Below, piece after piece: positions 8,440 through 17,049 of a DNA stretch of 53,458 nucleotides; the first letter of the stretch is position 1, and every line of letters starts with the position of its first letter. The notes under the pieces were generated by a model. That model saw only the letters and a program-made list of their open reading frames with translations. It did not search any database and was not told the DNA's origin. The DNA lies in NCBI GenBank assembly GCA_014384375.1, contig JACNFY010000015.1, positions 1 through 53,458 of the forward strand, written 5' to 3'. Made by a program: the position numbers and the translations under genes. This DNA comes from Nanobdellati archaeon. Lineage in GTDB: Archaea > Nanobdellota > Nanobdellia > Woesearchaeales > GCA-2686295.

Positions 8440-9153
8440 CTAACCTCCTTTAATTCCTTTGTAAACAAAAAAGTAATAATATAGTCTATTTTTATCCTTG
8501 TATATCTTTGCTGTTCCTTCAGACTGCAATCTCATAAAATGTTCAAATAGTAAGGGGAGTGTTTTGTTTGCCAATTCTTTGGTAAAGTAGGTTTTTGATT
8601 TACCTATTACTTCAGCCTTAAATTCATATTTACTGAATGTCTTGATTATTTTGTCTTTGTTTGTGATAGATGCCCCGTTTAAATATAACTCTCCACCCTT
8701 TTTTAGTCGGCTGCTTGCCTGCTTTATAGCCTTGCAAAGGTGCTTTGTACCGTCCCATCCGCCATAAGTCAAAGGCTTTTCCTTCTTGAAATAAGGGATT
8801 TGGGGCAGGTTTGCTATGATCACATCGAACTTGCTCTTGACATTTGTTAACAGGTCACTTTTGACAAGCCTGACATTCTTGACAGTGTTCATTTTACAGT
8901 TCTTCAGAAAAGGTTTCTCAGTTTTTTCATCTATTTCTATACTGACTATTCTTTTAGCTCCCAATTTTGAAGCTACTATTGTCAAGGCTCCGCTACCAGT
9001 ACCGACATCACAAACATGATTGCCTTTATTTATATTAATTGAATTAGCCATTAATCTGGTGAATTTGTCAGGTTTATATGTAGATTCATTTACAACAAAT
9101 TTTAATTTAATCCCTTGATATTCTCTTTTTATGATTTTGTAATTATCTGACAT
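8440..9153 (-). CDS. SAM-dependent methyltransferase, PrmC/RsmC-like
   Basis: 237 residues, class I Rossmann methyltransferase. Motif I is VCDVGTGSGALTIVAS, the acidic ribose-binding residue is in IVSIEIDEK, and the catalytic motif IV reads IIANLPQIPYF, a variant of the NPPY motif of enzymes that methylate glutamine amides (PrmC) or base amines. The substrate is unknown; a release factor or an RNA/protein amide is the family expectation. The track begins at a TTG (9168); ATG at 9153 fits better, since TTAATATAAC at about 9174-9184 lies 26 nt upstream, giving a leaderless mRNA. Confidence 0.75.
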   Translation of the reverse strand: MSDNYKIIKREYQGIKLKFVVNESTYKPDKFTRLMANSININKGNHVCDVGTGSGALTIVASKLGAKRIVSIEIDEKTEKPFLKNCKMNTVKNVRLVKSDLLTNVKSKFDVIIANLPQIPYFKKEKPLTYGGWDGTKHLCKAIKQASSRLKKGGELYLNGASITNKDKIIKTFSKYEFKAEVIGKSKTYFTKELANKTLPLLFEHFMRLQSEGTAKIYKDKNRLYYYFFVYKGIKGG

Positions 9154-9256
9154 CTTTTTTCTCTTCAAGTGTGTTATATTAATTTCTATATAGTATCTTC
9201 TTTGAAACTTTTTTTCTACGTTTTGTTAACTGCTTATTTACACTCAGTTACTTTTT

Positions 9257-9502
9257 TTATACAAATTTGTTGTACAACCACACAAGCGCGTAAAGTGATA
9301 TGAAACCAATCACAGCAGCTTCAATCATCCCTGCTATTATCCCGCCGATGCTCAGCGAGAAAAACATATGCCATTTTTGCATCATCTCTGCAGTGTCTGT
9401 ATAGACGCCTATGTTTCCAAATATTCCTAGCAACAGCATTCCTGCTGCTGAAATTATTGCGCTGGCATAGCCAAGAGCTAAAGCGTTTAGTTTTTCAGCC
9501 AT
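9257..9502 (-). CDS. Small two-helix membrane protein (DUF5676-like)
   Basis: 81 residues with two hydrophobic segments; NALALGYASAIISAAGMLLLGI at the start and IIAGMIEAAVIGFISLYALVWLYNKF at the end resemble DUF5676 membrane proteins. A GGAGGT site formed by the last codons of the ArsR gene precedes the ATG, with one base between the genes, so it is co-translated with the regulator and is its most obvious target. It may act in metal or metalloid tolerance; the molecular role is unknown. Confidence 0.6.
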   Translation of the reverse strand: MAEKLNALALGYASAIISAAGMLLLGIFGNIGVYTDTAEMMQKWHMFFSLSIGGIIAGMIEAAVIGFISLYALVWLYNKFV

Positions 9503-9503
9503 T

Positions 9504-9839
9504 TTAATACCTCCTTTTATTTTTTATCTTGCAGCATTCCTTGCATTTGGTTTTGCCGTTGAAGTGATCGAATGCATCTCTTAATATGCACCAGCAAAAC
9601 GAGTCTGATAGTTGAAATCTTTTTTCCCTTCCTTTCTTTTCATAAATAACTATGTCTAAATCGCTCAGCTGCCTTAGCTGGTGTGATATCGCTGAAAGAG
9701 TTAATTTATCTTTCCCAACAGCTTCATAAATTTCATTTACTGTTTTTGGTTCTTTTGTTAAGCTTACAAGCATCTTTAATCTGGTCTCGTCTGCCAGACT
9801 TGAGAAAAACCGTAGTATTTTCTTGTTGATTTGCTTCAT
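9504..9839 (-). CDS. ArsR-family winged-helix metal-responsive repressor
   Basis: 111 residues. The helix-turn-helix spans residues 30-70 (LADETRLKMLVSL, TLSAISHQLRQLSDLDIVIYEKKGREKRFQL), standard for ArsR/SmtB repressors. The C-terminal half adds FCWCILRD and KCKECCKIKNK; these cysteines (CWC and CKECC) are good candidates for a thiol-rich inducer site for As, Cd, Cu or a similar soft metal, but differ from the classic ELCVCDL box. The mRNA looks leaderless: TTTAAATA at 9865-9872 and no ribosome site. A palindrome at the transcription start points to autorepression. Confidence 0.88.
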   Translation of the reverse strand: MKQINKKILRFFSSLADETRLKMLVSLTKEPKTVNEIYEAVGKDKLTLSAISHQLRQLSDLDIVIYEKKGREKRFQLSDSFCWCILRDAFDHFNGKTKCKECCKIKNKRRY

Positions 9840-9841
9840 AG

Positions 9842-9867
9842 AATAGTTGAATGGTTGCTCAACTATT
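9842..9867. promoter_or_regulatory. Palindromic ArsR operator overlapping the leaderless arsR promoter
   Basis: AATAGTTGA-N8-TCAACTATT, nine-base arms, perfect. It ends 2 nt before the ArsR start codon and its distal arm overlaps the TTTAAATA box (9865-9872). ArsR/SmtB operators known from other organisms have the same ATA-TTGAA...TTCAA-TAT geometry. A dimer here would cover the TATA box and the transcription start. Confidence 0.75.
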
Positions 9868-9983
9868 TAAATGTTTTGGTTTGAAGTTGAAAGATTAAAT
9901 GTTATTCTCTCAAACATATATCTCCACTTTCATCCCTTCCTATATGACAAGTAATATAAACAATTTCTAATAAACCATTCTCT

Positions 9984-11159
9984 ATGTTGGGTAAGTATAA
10001 TATAAAATCAAGGAATATATTAATAATGTATATAGCTCAAGTACTTGGTGGGCTATTGTTTTTTCTTCCTATTATCGCTCTTTATTTAGAAGAACATCTT
10101 TTTTCTGTTACTAATGTTGCAATAGTTTTTTTAGTTGAATCATTTGCAATGGCGATATTTGAAGTGCCGACAGGTGCAATCGCTGATTTGTTTGGCAGGA
10201 AAAAAACAATTATTTTGTCAAATGTTGTTGTATTGTTAGGGTTTATGTTTCTTTACATTGGTGGAAGTATGATTATGTTTATTTTTTTCGCACTCTTTAA
10301 TGCACTTGCAAGAAGCTTGTTTAGTGGAACCTCGAATGCAATGATATATGATACTTTGAAAGAAGAGGGTAAAGCTCATCACTACAAAAAAATCATTGGG
10401 ACTTATTCTGCTTTGTGGTCTTTTGGAGCCGTTGCAGGATCGTTAATTGGAGGATACTTAGCAAGTTTTTCATTATCATTAACAGTTATAATGTCTTTTA
10501 TACCTTTTACGATAATGCTCTTAATATTTCTCTTTCTAAAAGAGCCAAAGTATGAAACAGAACACCATAAAAATGTTGCAAAACACATGTTCTTGTCATC
10601 AAAAGAAGTTGTAAAAAATTATCAGTTGATAATAATATTTGTTGCTGGACTGATGATGTGGGGTATTGGTGAATCGATGCATCGACTTAGTTCATTATTC
10701 TATGATTTCAAACAAATACCTATAATATATTTTGGAATTATATATGCGTTCACTTTTGGACTATCATCAATAGGGCACTACTATGCACATGATGTTTCTG
10801 AAAGGCTAGGGGATAAGAATACGTTAGTGTTTGCAAGTCTTGGAACGTTTATTCTTCTTTTACTAGCAACTTTTACAACAGGATATGTATCGGTTGTGTT
10901 GTTTGTCGCGCCTTCAATATTCTTTGGTTTAAGAAATCCTATTGTTGATCACATGATAAATGAGGAAGTAGAATCAAAGAAAAGAGCAACAGTCATATCA
11001 ATATATAATTTGATGACCCGTATTGGAATGATCATATTCTTACCATTTGTTGGTTACTTAACAGAGTTATATACAATAAACACCGCGTTCAAGATAGGTG
11101 CTGTGGCTATGATTACAGTGCCTGTAATATTCATGTTTTTGAAAGAAAAAAGTGATTAA
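9984..11159 (+). CDS. Major facilitator superfamily transporter
   Basis: 391 residues with about twelve hydrophobic helices in two halves. MFS motif A is visible after helix 2 as GAIADLFGRKKTIIL. Nothing in the sequence fixes the substrate; family relatives are drug or metabolite exporters. No ribosome site precedes the ATG, while TAATATAAA lies about 27 nt upstream, so the mRNA is probably leaderless and monocistronic. The stop codon shares the palindrome TTAA with the stop of the convergent DUF192 gene. Confidence 0.88.
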   Translation: MLGKYNIKSRNILIMYIAQVLGGLLFFLPIIALYLEEHLFSVTNVAIVFLVESFAMAIFEVPTGAIADLFGRKKTIILSNVVVLLGFMFLYIGGSMIMFIFFALFNALARSLFSGTSNAMIYDTLKEEGKAHHYKKIIGTYSALWSFGAVAGSLIGGYLASFSLSLTVIMSFIPFTIMLLIFLFLKEPKYETEHHKNVAKHMFLSSKEVVKNYQLIIIFVAGLMMWGIGESMHRLSSLFYDFKQIPIIYFGIIYAFTFGLSSIGHYYAHDVSERLGDKNTLVFASLGTFILLLLATFTTGYVSVVLFVAPSIFFGLRNPIVDHMINEEVESKKRATVISIYNLMTRIGMIIFLPFVGYLTELYTINTAFKIGAVAMITVPVIFMFLKEKSD

Positions 11160-11593
11160 TAATTTATCTCAGCCTTCATCCCTTTATCTACACCATGTTC
11201 TTCGCTAAATCCTTCGTTCACTTCCACAACGAACTTTGCAGGTTCTTCAGAAGGGTAAAGTTCGCATGGATCTTCTTCGCAAGGAACTGCGTGCTGAATC
11301 TTAACAATCTCAAAGTCTGAGTTAATGAATATAATATCCAATGGTATCAGTGTGTTCTTCATCCAGAAGGTTCTTGGTTCTTCATCTGAGAAAATAAATA
11401 GCATTCCTTCAAACTCGCCAAGCTTTTCTCTCTCCATCAAGCCAAACATAACCTTGTCATATGTGTCTGCAATCTCAACATTAACAGTTATATCGCCAAG
11501 AACAACCTCTCCGGTTTCATACTCGAACTTTGTTTTCTCAGAACAACCATATAATAATAGTATTATTAATAATAAAATTATTTTTTTACCCAT
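11156..11593 (-). CDS. DUF192 lipoprotein
   Basis: 145 residues. The first 17 residues are a lipoprotein signal (LLLYGCSE lipobox), then one DUF192 domain: EIADTYDKVMFGLMERE, GMLFIF, FWMKNTLIPLDIIFI, and a C-terminal GxxxGM turn. The family is extracytoplasmic and of unknown function. The ATG overlaps the 3' end of the hydrolase gene by 16 nt, so the two form an operon. Confidence 0.88.
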   Translation of the reverse strand: MGKKIILLLIILLLYGCSEKTKFEYETGEVVLGDITVNVEIADTYDKVMFGLMEREKLGEFEGMLFIFSDEEPRTFWMKNTLIPLDIIFINSDFEIVKIQHAVPCEEDPCELYPSEEPAKFVVEVNEGFSEEHGVDKGMKAEINY

Positions 11594-12339
11594 TTTGTTA
11601 GCCAGTTTATGATTGCTTGAATTAGTTCGTTTGCTTTATTGTCTTCTGTAAACAAATGACCTGCTCCACTAATCATTTCCAAGGTTTTAGGATTGTTAGC
11701 AAGTACAAATAAGTCCTCAGATTCCTTTAGAGGTACGCTTGAATCCTTTGTTCCATGAATTATCAATAAAGGAACTTTTACTTTCTTCATTGATTCTGGA
11801 ACATTTACTTTTTCAAGGTCTTCAAAGAATATCTTGTAAAACTTGAATTTTTTTCTAGGATGGCAAGAAAAAGTGCTTCCTTTCTCGTAAGCTTCTTTTA
11901 TCCTTTCAGGCGTGAAATACCTTTTCTTCACTCCTTTCTCAGGATAAGCAGGCCCAGCCACATCCACTAACCATTTTACTCTTTTATCTTGGGCTGTTGT
12001 CAATATTGAAAGGCTTCCTCCCATGCTGTGTCCAATTAAGCAAAATTTTTTGTAACCTTTAGATTCTAGAACACCCAGAACAGTTGTTAAATCGTCAATT
12101 TCTTTGAGATAGGAAGCCTTACCAATTTCTCCTTCACTTTCTCCATTTCCAGCAAAGTCATGTTTGAAAACATTATACTTTTTGCTACTAATCGCATCAA
12201 ATAATTCTGGAAGGAAATTCTTATTTCTATGGCCAGTAAAGCCGTGGCATATAATAATCATTATATCAGAATCGTTATTTTTAGACAGGTCTCCAACTAG
12301 TTTCTCTCCATACCTGTTCTTGAAAGAAATCTTCTTCAT
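11578..12339 (-). CDS. Alpha/beta-fold serine hydrolase
   Basis: 253 residues with a complete catalytic triad: nucleophile in GHSMGGS, acid in IIHGTKDSSVPL, histidine in GAGHLF near the end; ICHGFTGHR near residue 32 is the oxyanion loop. Resembles esterases and acylaminoacyl-peptidase-type hydrolases; substrate unknown. TTTATAAAC about 25 nt before the ATG and no ribosome site suggest a leaderless mRNA, divergent from the oxidoreductase operon. Confidence 0.85.
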   Translation of the reverse strand: MKKISFKNRYGEKLVGDLSKNNDSDIMIIICHGFTGHRNKNFLPELFDAISSKKYNVFKHDFAGNGESEGEIGKASYLKEIDDLTTVLGVLESKGYKKFCLIGHSMGGSLSILTTAQDKRVKWLVDVAGPAYPEKGVKKRYFTPERIKEAYEKGSTFSCHPRKKFKFYKIFFEDLEKVNVPESMKKVKVPLLIIHGTKDSSVPLKESEDLFVLANNPKTLEMISGAGHLFTEDNKANELIQAIINWLTKWVKK

Positions 12340-12411
12340 TGAAACTACGAAAAAAACCTTGTTTATAAAAGTTTTTTAAAAACTATATCTACTTTGGAAT
12401 GCTAAAACAAG

Positions 12412-12419
12412 TTTATATA
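12412..12419 (+). promoter_or_regulatory. TATA box that fixes the start of the oxidoreductase operon
   Basis: TTTATATA, centred 28 nt before ATG 12444. It lies inside the N-terminal extension proposed by the ORF track (start 12399), so the extension cannot be part of the mRNA and the transcript is leaderless. Confidence 0.7.
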
Positions 12420-12443
12420 TGGTTTTCTTTATTTTTCTTCTTG

Positions 12444-14198
12444 ATGGCATTAGAGATTAATAGGCTTTCTTGGTTGATTGGCGGAGAGGCGGGTTATGGA
12501 ATAATGACTGCAGGCGAGAAATTCTCTAAAGCGATGATTTTCGGTGGCTTGAACGTCCATACACATGTTGAGTATCCATCTCTAATCAGAGGAGGACATA
12601 ATTCTTTTGGTGTAAGAGTTGAGGAGGAGGAAGTTAAGTGTCCTATTCTATTATACAACCTAGTGGTTGCTTTGAACAAAGACACCATTGACAGACATAA
12701 GAATTTCATGACAGCAGGCGGTGGAATAATATACGATGCTGACAATATTAAACTAGAGGAAAGTGAGCTAAGATCAGATATTAAGCTTTATCACGTTCCA
12801 CTCATGCAGATTGTCAAAGATACTCCTGGAGCAATCAATATAATGAGGAATACTGTTGCATTAGGAGCTTCCATAGCAGTTCTTGACTACAACTTTGATT
12901 ATCTTGCAGAAGCCATTCGAGGAGTTCACTCCAAGAAGAAGAAAAGAAATGAGATAATGGAGTTGAACGTGACAGTGGCAAAGAGAGGTTATGATTATAT
13001 CAAGAAGAACTACAATAACGACTTCGAGATAAAAATGCAGAAAAAACAGAGAAAGAAAAAGATGCTCATAACAGGTAATCAAGCAATAGCTTTGGGAGCT
13101 ATAAAAGCCGGATGCAAGTTCCTAGCTGCCTATCCAATGACACCTGCCTCTTCAATAATGAATTACTTTGTAGCTCATGAAGAAAAAGCCAAGGTCGTCA
13201 TGAAGCAAGCAGATGATGAGATAACTGCAATTAACATGGCTCTTGGAGCATCATATGCAGGTGTTAGATCCATGACCTCTACAAGTGGTGGAGGGCTTGC
13301 ATTAATGACTGAGACAACAAGTTTGCTTGGAATGACAGAAGTACCTCTCGTGATTGTAGACGTTCAAAGACCAGGTCCTGCAACTGGTCTGCCAACAAGA
13401 CAGGGTCAGGGAGACCTGAAATTTGTGCTAAACATAGGACACGGCGAGTTCCCAAGAATACTCATAGCGCCAGGAGATGCAGAGGAGTGTTTCTACGAGA
13501 CTTTCAACGCTTTCAATCTTGCAGACAAATACCAGCTGCCAGTGTTCATTGTATCTGACAAGCACCTTGCAGTTTCATACAAATCAATACCTAAGTTTGA
13601 TACCAAACACTTGAAGATAGACAGAGGTTGGCTATTATCAGATGAAGAGGTCAAGAACTGGCATGACTACAAGAGGTTCATGGTCACTGATTCAGGGATT
13701 TCACCAAGAGCAATTCCAGGGCAACACCTAATCTTTAGATCAAGCAGTGATGAGCATAACGAGTATGGTAACATATGTGAGAAAGGTGATAATAAGATTG
13801 CTCAGGAAGATAAACGTTTCAGAAAACTTGATACTGCTATGAGTGACATACCACTTCCGAAAATATACGGTCCTGAAAAAGCAGATATAACTATAATGAG
13901 TTGGGGTTCAACAAAAGGAGCAATCCTTGAAGCAATGGAATATCTGAAGAATGATGGTATCAACGCAAACTTCCTGCACATTGTATATGTGTATCCACTC
14001 CATACTCACTTTGTCAAAGAATTCCTAAAGAATGCCAAGATGGTTGTTGATGTAGAGGAAAACAAGACAGCACAACTTGCAGGTGTTATAAGAGAATTCA
14101 CAGGTTTCAAGATATATCATAAAGTACTCAAATATAATGGAAGAACACTTTATCCAAGCGAGATATATGACGGTTTGAAGAGGGTCTACTATGGTTGA
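12444..14198 (+). CDS. korA: 2-oxoacid:ferredoxin oxidoreductase, fused gamma-alpha subunit
   Basis: 584 residues. The first 190 or so are the gamma domain (SWLIGGEAGYGI, VHTHVEYPSLIRGGHNSFGVR); the rest is the alpha domain with YPMTPASS, the DDE triad and RPGPATGLPTRQGQGDL, all typical of the KorA/OorA line. With the beta subunit it oxidatively decarboxylates a 2-oxoacid to an acyl-CoA and reduces ferredoxin, or runs backwards. The substrate (pyruvate, 2-oxoglutarate or branched) cannot be read from the sequence. I moved the start from 12399 to 12444 because of the TATA box. Overlaps the beta gene by 8 nt. Confidence 0.92.
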   Translation: MALEINRLSWLIGGEAGYGIMTAGEKFSKAMIFGGLNVHTHVEYPSLIRGGHNSFGVRVEEEEVKCPILLYNLVVALNKDTIDRHKNFMTAGGGIIYDADNIKLEESELRSDIKLYHVPLMQIVKDTPGAINIMRNTVALGASIAVLDYNFDYLAEAIRGVHSKKKKRNEIMELNVTVAKRGYDYIKKNYNNDFEIKMQKKQRKKKMLITGNQAIALGAIKAGCKFLAAYPMTPASSIMNYFVAHEEKAKVVMKQADDEITAINMALGASYAGVRSMTSTSGGGLALMTETTSLLGMTEVPLVIVDVQRPGPATGLPTRQGQGDLKFVLNIGHGEFPRILIAPGDAEECFYETFNAFNLADKYQLPVFIVSDKHLAVSYKSIPKFDTKHLKIDRGWLLSDEEVKNWHDYKRFMVTDSGISPRAIPGQHLIFRSSSDEHNEYGNICEKGDNKIAQEDKRFRKLDTAMSDIPLPKIYGPEKADITIMSWGSTKGAILEAMEYLKNDGINANFLHIVYVYPLHTHFVKEFLKNAKMVVDVEENKTAQLAGVIREFTGFKIYHKVLKYNGRTLYPSEIYDGLKRVYYG

Positions 14199-15051
14199 TT
14201 TAAACGATTTATCAACAGGAAGCTATGTACCTGATTGGTGTCCGGGGTGTGGAGATTATATCATATTAAACGCTCTAAAAAGAGCGATAGTCAAGCTCAA
14301 TCTCAATCCAAAAGATGTTGTTGTTGTTTCAGGCATAGGTTGCTCTTCCAAACTGCCCCAGTGGATAAACACGTTTGGATATCATGGAGTTCATGGAAGG
14401 GGCTTGCCTGTAGGTACTGGTGTGAAACTGGCTAACAAGAAACTGAACGTTGTAGTCATCGGGGGAGATGGAGATGTTTATGGTGAGGGTATGAACCACT
14501 TTATACACGCGCTTAGAAAGAACATAAACATCACGCTGCTAGTGCACGACAATCAGATTTATGCGTTGACAAAGGGCCAGGCTTCCCCAACTACTATTCG
14601 TGGAGACAGGACAAAGACCACACCATTGGGTACTTTTGATGACCCTATTAATCCAATGGCTCTTGCAGTTGCCCAGAGAGCTTCATACATAGCAAGGAGT
14701 TTTGCAGGTGATCTTGACCACTTAGCAAATACAATTGCAGATGCGATTGCTTTCAAAGGTTTTGCGTTTGTTAATATATTTCAGCCATGCGTCACATGGA
14801 ACAAGCACAACACATACGACTGGTTCAAAGAAAGAATTTATGATTTGCAGAAAGCCAGATACAAACCAAACAACATTGAGAGAGCTTTCAAAAAGTCACT
14901 AGAGGGATATGAGAAGATACCTGTGGGTGTTTTCTTCAGGGAGAAGAGAGAACTGTTCGAAGATTCGCATCCAATACTGAAGAAAACCTCTCTTGTCAAG
15001 CAGAAGATTGATGATGTTTCTATAAATGCATTGATGGATGAGCTGTGCTAA
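14191..15051 (+). CDS. korB: 2-oxoacid:ferredoxin oxidoreductase, beta subunit (TPP-binding)
   Basis: 286 residues. WCPGCGDY supplies two of the four Fe-S cysteines, GIGCSSK a third and FQPCVTW the fourth; the thiamine-diphosphate motif runs GGDGDVYGEGMNHF to LLVHDNQIYALTKGQ. The length and motif order match the two-subunit archaeal enzymes that lack a separate ferredoxin-like delta subunit. Its ATG lies inside the end of korA, so expression is coupled. It could accept electrons from a ferredoxin not encoded here. Confidence 0.94.
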   Translation: MVDLNDLSTGSYVPDWCPGCGDYIILNALKRAIVKLNLNPKDVVVVSGIGCSSKLPQWINTFGYHGVHGRGLPVGTGVKLANKKLNVVVIGGDGDVYGEGMNHFIHALRKNINITLLVHDNQIYALTKGQASPTTIRGDRTKTTPLGTFDDPINPMALAVAQRASYIARSFAGDLDHLANTIADAIAFKGFAFVNIFQPCVTWNKHNTYDWFKERIYDLQKARYKPNNIERAFKKSLEGYEKIPVGVFFREKRELFEDSHPILKKTSLVKQKIDDVSINALMDELC

Positions 15052-15095
15052 AAAGTTTCTAAATATTTATATACTATTAAATCCTATTTTAATGT

Positions 15096-16244
15096 ATGGG
15101 GGATGCTGTTTGGTTTAAAAATGCAATAATATATCAAATCCTTATTGATAGGTTTGCAGGCTGTAAATCAAACAACTGGGATAAACCGATTTTTCTTGGA
15201 GGCAATATAGAAGGAATTATTGAAAAACTTCCGTATATTAAGGAATTAGGAGTCAACACTATATGGATTTCTCCTTTTTACAGGACAAGTGCATATCATG
15301 GGTATGAGATTGTGAACTTTTTTGAAGTAGATCATAGCTTTGGAACAAAGGATGATTTGATAAACTTGATAGGGAAAGTTCACGAGTTAGGGATGTGGAT
15401 AATAGCTGATTTTGTTCCAAATCATTGCTCATGGAAACATCCTTTCTTTCTAGAAGCTCAGAAAAATAAGAATAGCGAGTATTACAATTGGTTTTATTTC
15501 AAGAAATGGCCTTATGATTATATGTGTTTTTTGAAATTTAGGAATCTGCCGAAAATAAATCTTGAATATCCTCCTGCAGGACAGCATATTATTGATGCAG
15601 CCAAGCAGTGGCTGAGCCTTGGTCTTGATGGTTTCAGGCTTGATCATGTTATCGGTCCAAAACATGAATTCTGGAAAAAATTTAGAGAAGAGATAAAAAA
15701 TGAGAATCCAAAAGCGGTGTTGATAGGAGAAGCATGGATGATGGGAATAAAATTCAACGAATTAGAAACCATAAATGTTAGGAAGAAATTCTTGAAATGG
15801 TTCCTTGGCAGTTCTTCAGACAATCTATTTAAAGAATACATTGGAGAGCTTGATGGAGTTCTGGATTTCAAGTTCTGCGATTTGATGAGAGAATTTGCTA
15901 GGAGAAAAATAAACAGGAAGAGGTTAATGAGTAAATTAGAAAAACATTTTTCAAAGTACCCTGATAATTTCTTCTTACCTGTTTTCTTAGACAATCATGA
16001 CATGAATCGTTTTTTGTTTGAGTGTGGAAATGACAAGAAGAAACTTAAAGAAGCTGTGAAGATTCTCTTTTCAGTTAATCAACCAACTGTAATCTACTAT
16101 GGCTCTGAAGTTGGAATGAGACAGGAAAAATCTTTAGAAGAATTTAGTGAAAACGGGGATTTACAGGCAAGACAGCCGATGAAATGGAAGCAGCAAGATA
16201 GTGAGTTATTAGAATTCTATAAGAAAGTAATAAAGAAAGATTAG
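15096..16244 (+). CDS. GH13 alpha-amylase-family glycosidase
   Basis: 382 residues forming a (beta/alpha)8 barrel. Conserved regions in order: ADFVPNH (region I), GFRLDHV with nucleophile Asp near 181, GEAW with the acid Glu near 211, FLDNHDMNRF with the third acid near 301. There is no signal peptide and almost no C-terminal beta domain, so it is a short, cytoplasmic member acting on alpha-glucans or maltodextrins; exact specificity is unclear. TTTATATA at 15066-15073 gives a leaderless mRNA at ATG 15096. Confidence 0.88.
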   Translation: MGDAVWFKNAIIYQILIDRFAGCKSNNWDKPIFLGGNIEGIIEKLPYIKELGVNTIWISPFYRTSAYHGYEIVNFFEVDHSFGTKDDLINLIGKVHELGMWIIADFVPNHCSWKHPFFLEAQKNKNSEYYNWFYFKKWPYDYMCFLKFRNLPKINLEYPPAGQHIIDAAKQWLSLGLDGFRLDHVIGPKHEFWKKFREEIKNENPKAVLIGEAWMMGIKFNELETINVRKKFLKWFLGSSSDNLFKEYIGELDGVLDFKFCDLMREFARRKINRKRLMSKLEKHFSKYPDNFFLPVFLDNHDMNRFLFECGNDKKKLKEAVKILFSVNQPTVIYYGSEVGMRQEKSLEEFSENGDLQARQPMKWKQQDSELLEFYKKVIKKD

Positions 16245-16426
16245 CTCTTTTTCAAATTTATTCTGCTAAGACCTCAATTAGTGCTTCTATCACAGCTGTT
16301 CCATCCCCAATTACCATTACTTCAAAGTGTTTTTTTCATTGGTTTTTTATTCATAAAAACATTTATATAGTTTTTGTATAGTAAAGTATTATAAGATTTG
16401 TTGAATATAAGAAAGAGGTTTGTTTC
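16245..16426. other. Intergenic region before the first CPFC microprotein
   Basis: Holds the microprotein promoter (TTTATATA at 16362-16369) and, on the minus strand, a 19-codon open stretch (16258-16317) without a ribosome site that I do not call a gene. Nothing else is seen. Confidence 0.5.
16362..16369 (+). promoter_or_regulatory. TATA box of CPFC microprotein 1 / VKOR operon
   Basis: TTTATATA after an AT-rich purine stretch, about 60 nt before the ATG, leaving a leader of some 35 nt with AGAGGT at 16414-16419. It resembles the promoter of the second microprotein at 19506. Confidence 0.6.
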
Positions 16427-16498
16427 ATGGCTGCTAAGAAGAAGAAAAAGAAGAAAGACCACGAGTGTGAAGGTGACGAAGCCTGTCCATTCTGCTGA
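16427..16498 (+). CDS. CPFC microprotein 1 (23 aa, not in ORF track)
   Basis: Reads MAA, seven lysines, DHECEGDEA and CPFC, then TGA. The layout is basic head, acidic middle, and a C-terminal CPFC, the redox motif of glutaredoxins, with one extra Cys in the middle. AGAGGT lies 7 nt before the ATG and a strong TATA box lies further up. A second ORF with the same plan (19552-19617) and different synonymous codons argues that it is a real, selected gene. The VKOR gene follows after 26 nt. I know of no described family; a redox carrier, metal-binding peptide or tag-like substrate of the VKOR system are all possible. Confidence 0.75.
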   Translation: MAAKKKKKKKDHECEGDEACPFC

Positions 16499-16524
16499 TT
16501 AGGATAAAAAAGAGGTTTGATAGT

Positions 16525-17049
16525 GTGGATACTCAAAAAAAGTTATTTGTATCATTAATTGTTTTGCTGTCTATAGGCATGCTTGATTCTCTATTTTTAG
16601 TGTATGAACATTTTTCTCCAACTGCCAGCAAGTATTGCACTTTTGGGGAAGGTTTTGACTGTGGTATTGTTAACAAAAGTCCTTATGCAAACCTGGATGG
16701 AATATCCTACCTGCTAACAATAGACTTCAAGCTTCCGATTCCTCTTATTGACATAGCTGGTTTGGGGGTTTTCTTTGACCTTGTCACCTCTAATGCCTTC
16801 CTTGGTTTTTTGACATTACTGTTTATTTTATTGTTATTAATAGCAAGGTATGAAAAGAAGGGTTTTTTATGGGTGAAATATGAGAAGACGACTGCTTGGA
16901 TTAAGGGCTTGTTAATCTTCGGAGTGATATATGGGTTTTACTTGTTCTTAATACAGCATTTCATACTGAAAACGTATTGTCTGTTCTGTTTATTTCTGGA
17001 CTTGATATTGTTGATAGGCCTTATACTTGCCTGGAGGTTGAAAAAATGA
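16525..17049 (+). CDS. Vitamin K epoxide reductase family protein (disulfide-forming)
   Basis: 174 residues, four to five membrane helices. Loop cysteines C38 and C46 (YCTFGEGFDC) and the membrane CxxC near 152-155 (TYCLFC) are the two Cys pairs of VKOR/DsbB-like enzymes, which pass electrons from an extracytoplasmic thioredoxin-like partner to a quinone. The conserved loop Ser follows as NKSPYANLDGISYL. It starts with GTG preceded by AGAGGT. The next gene, a thioredoxin-like lipoprotein, overlaps its stop by ATGA and is the natural partner. Confidence 0.9.
   Translation: MDTQKKLFVSLIVLLSIGMLDSLFLVYEHFSPTASKYCTFGEGFDCGIVNKSPYANLDGISYLLTIDFKLPIPLIDIAGLGVFFDLVTSNAFLGFLTLLFILLLLIARYEKKGFLWVKYEKTTAWIKGLLIFGVIYGFYLFLIQHFILKTYCLFCLFLDLILLIGLILAWRLKK

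Noticed and set aside
9225-9250. Inverted repeat TAACTG-N12-CAGTTA after the DUF5676-like gene
   Set aside because: Six-base arms only and no T-run placed as for a terminator; could be chance in AT-rich DNA.
16258-16317. Minus-strand ORF MVIGDGTAVIEALIEVLAE before microprotein 1
   Set aside because: Only 19 codons, no ribosome site or suitably placed promoter, and a stop just upstream in frame; it might be a gene remnant but cannot be supported.
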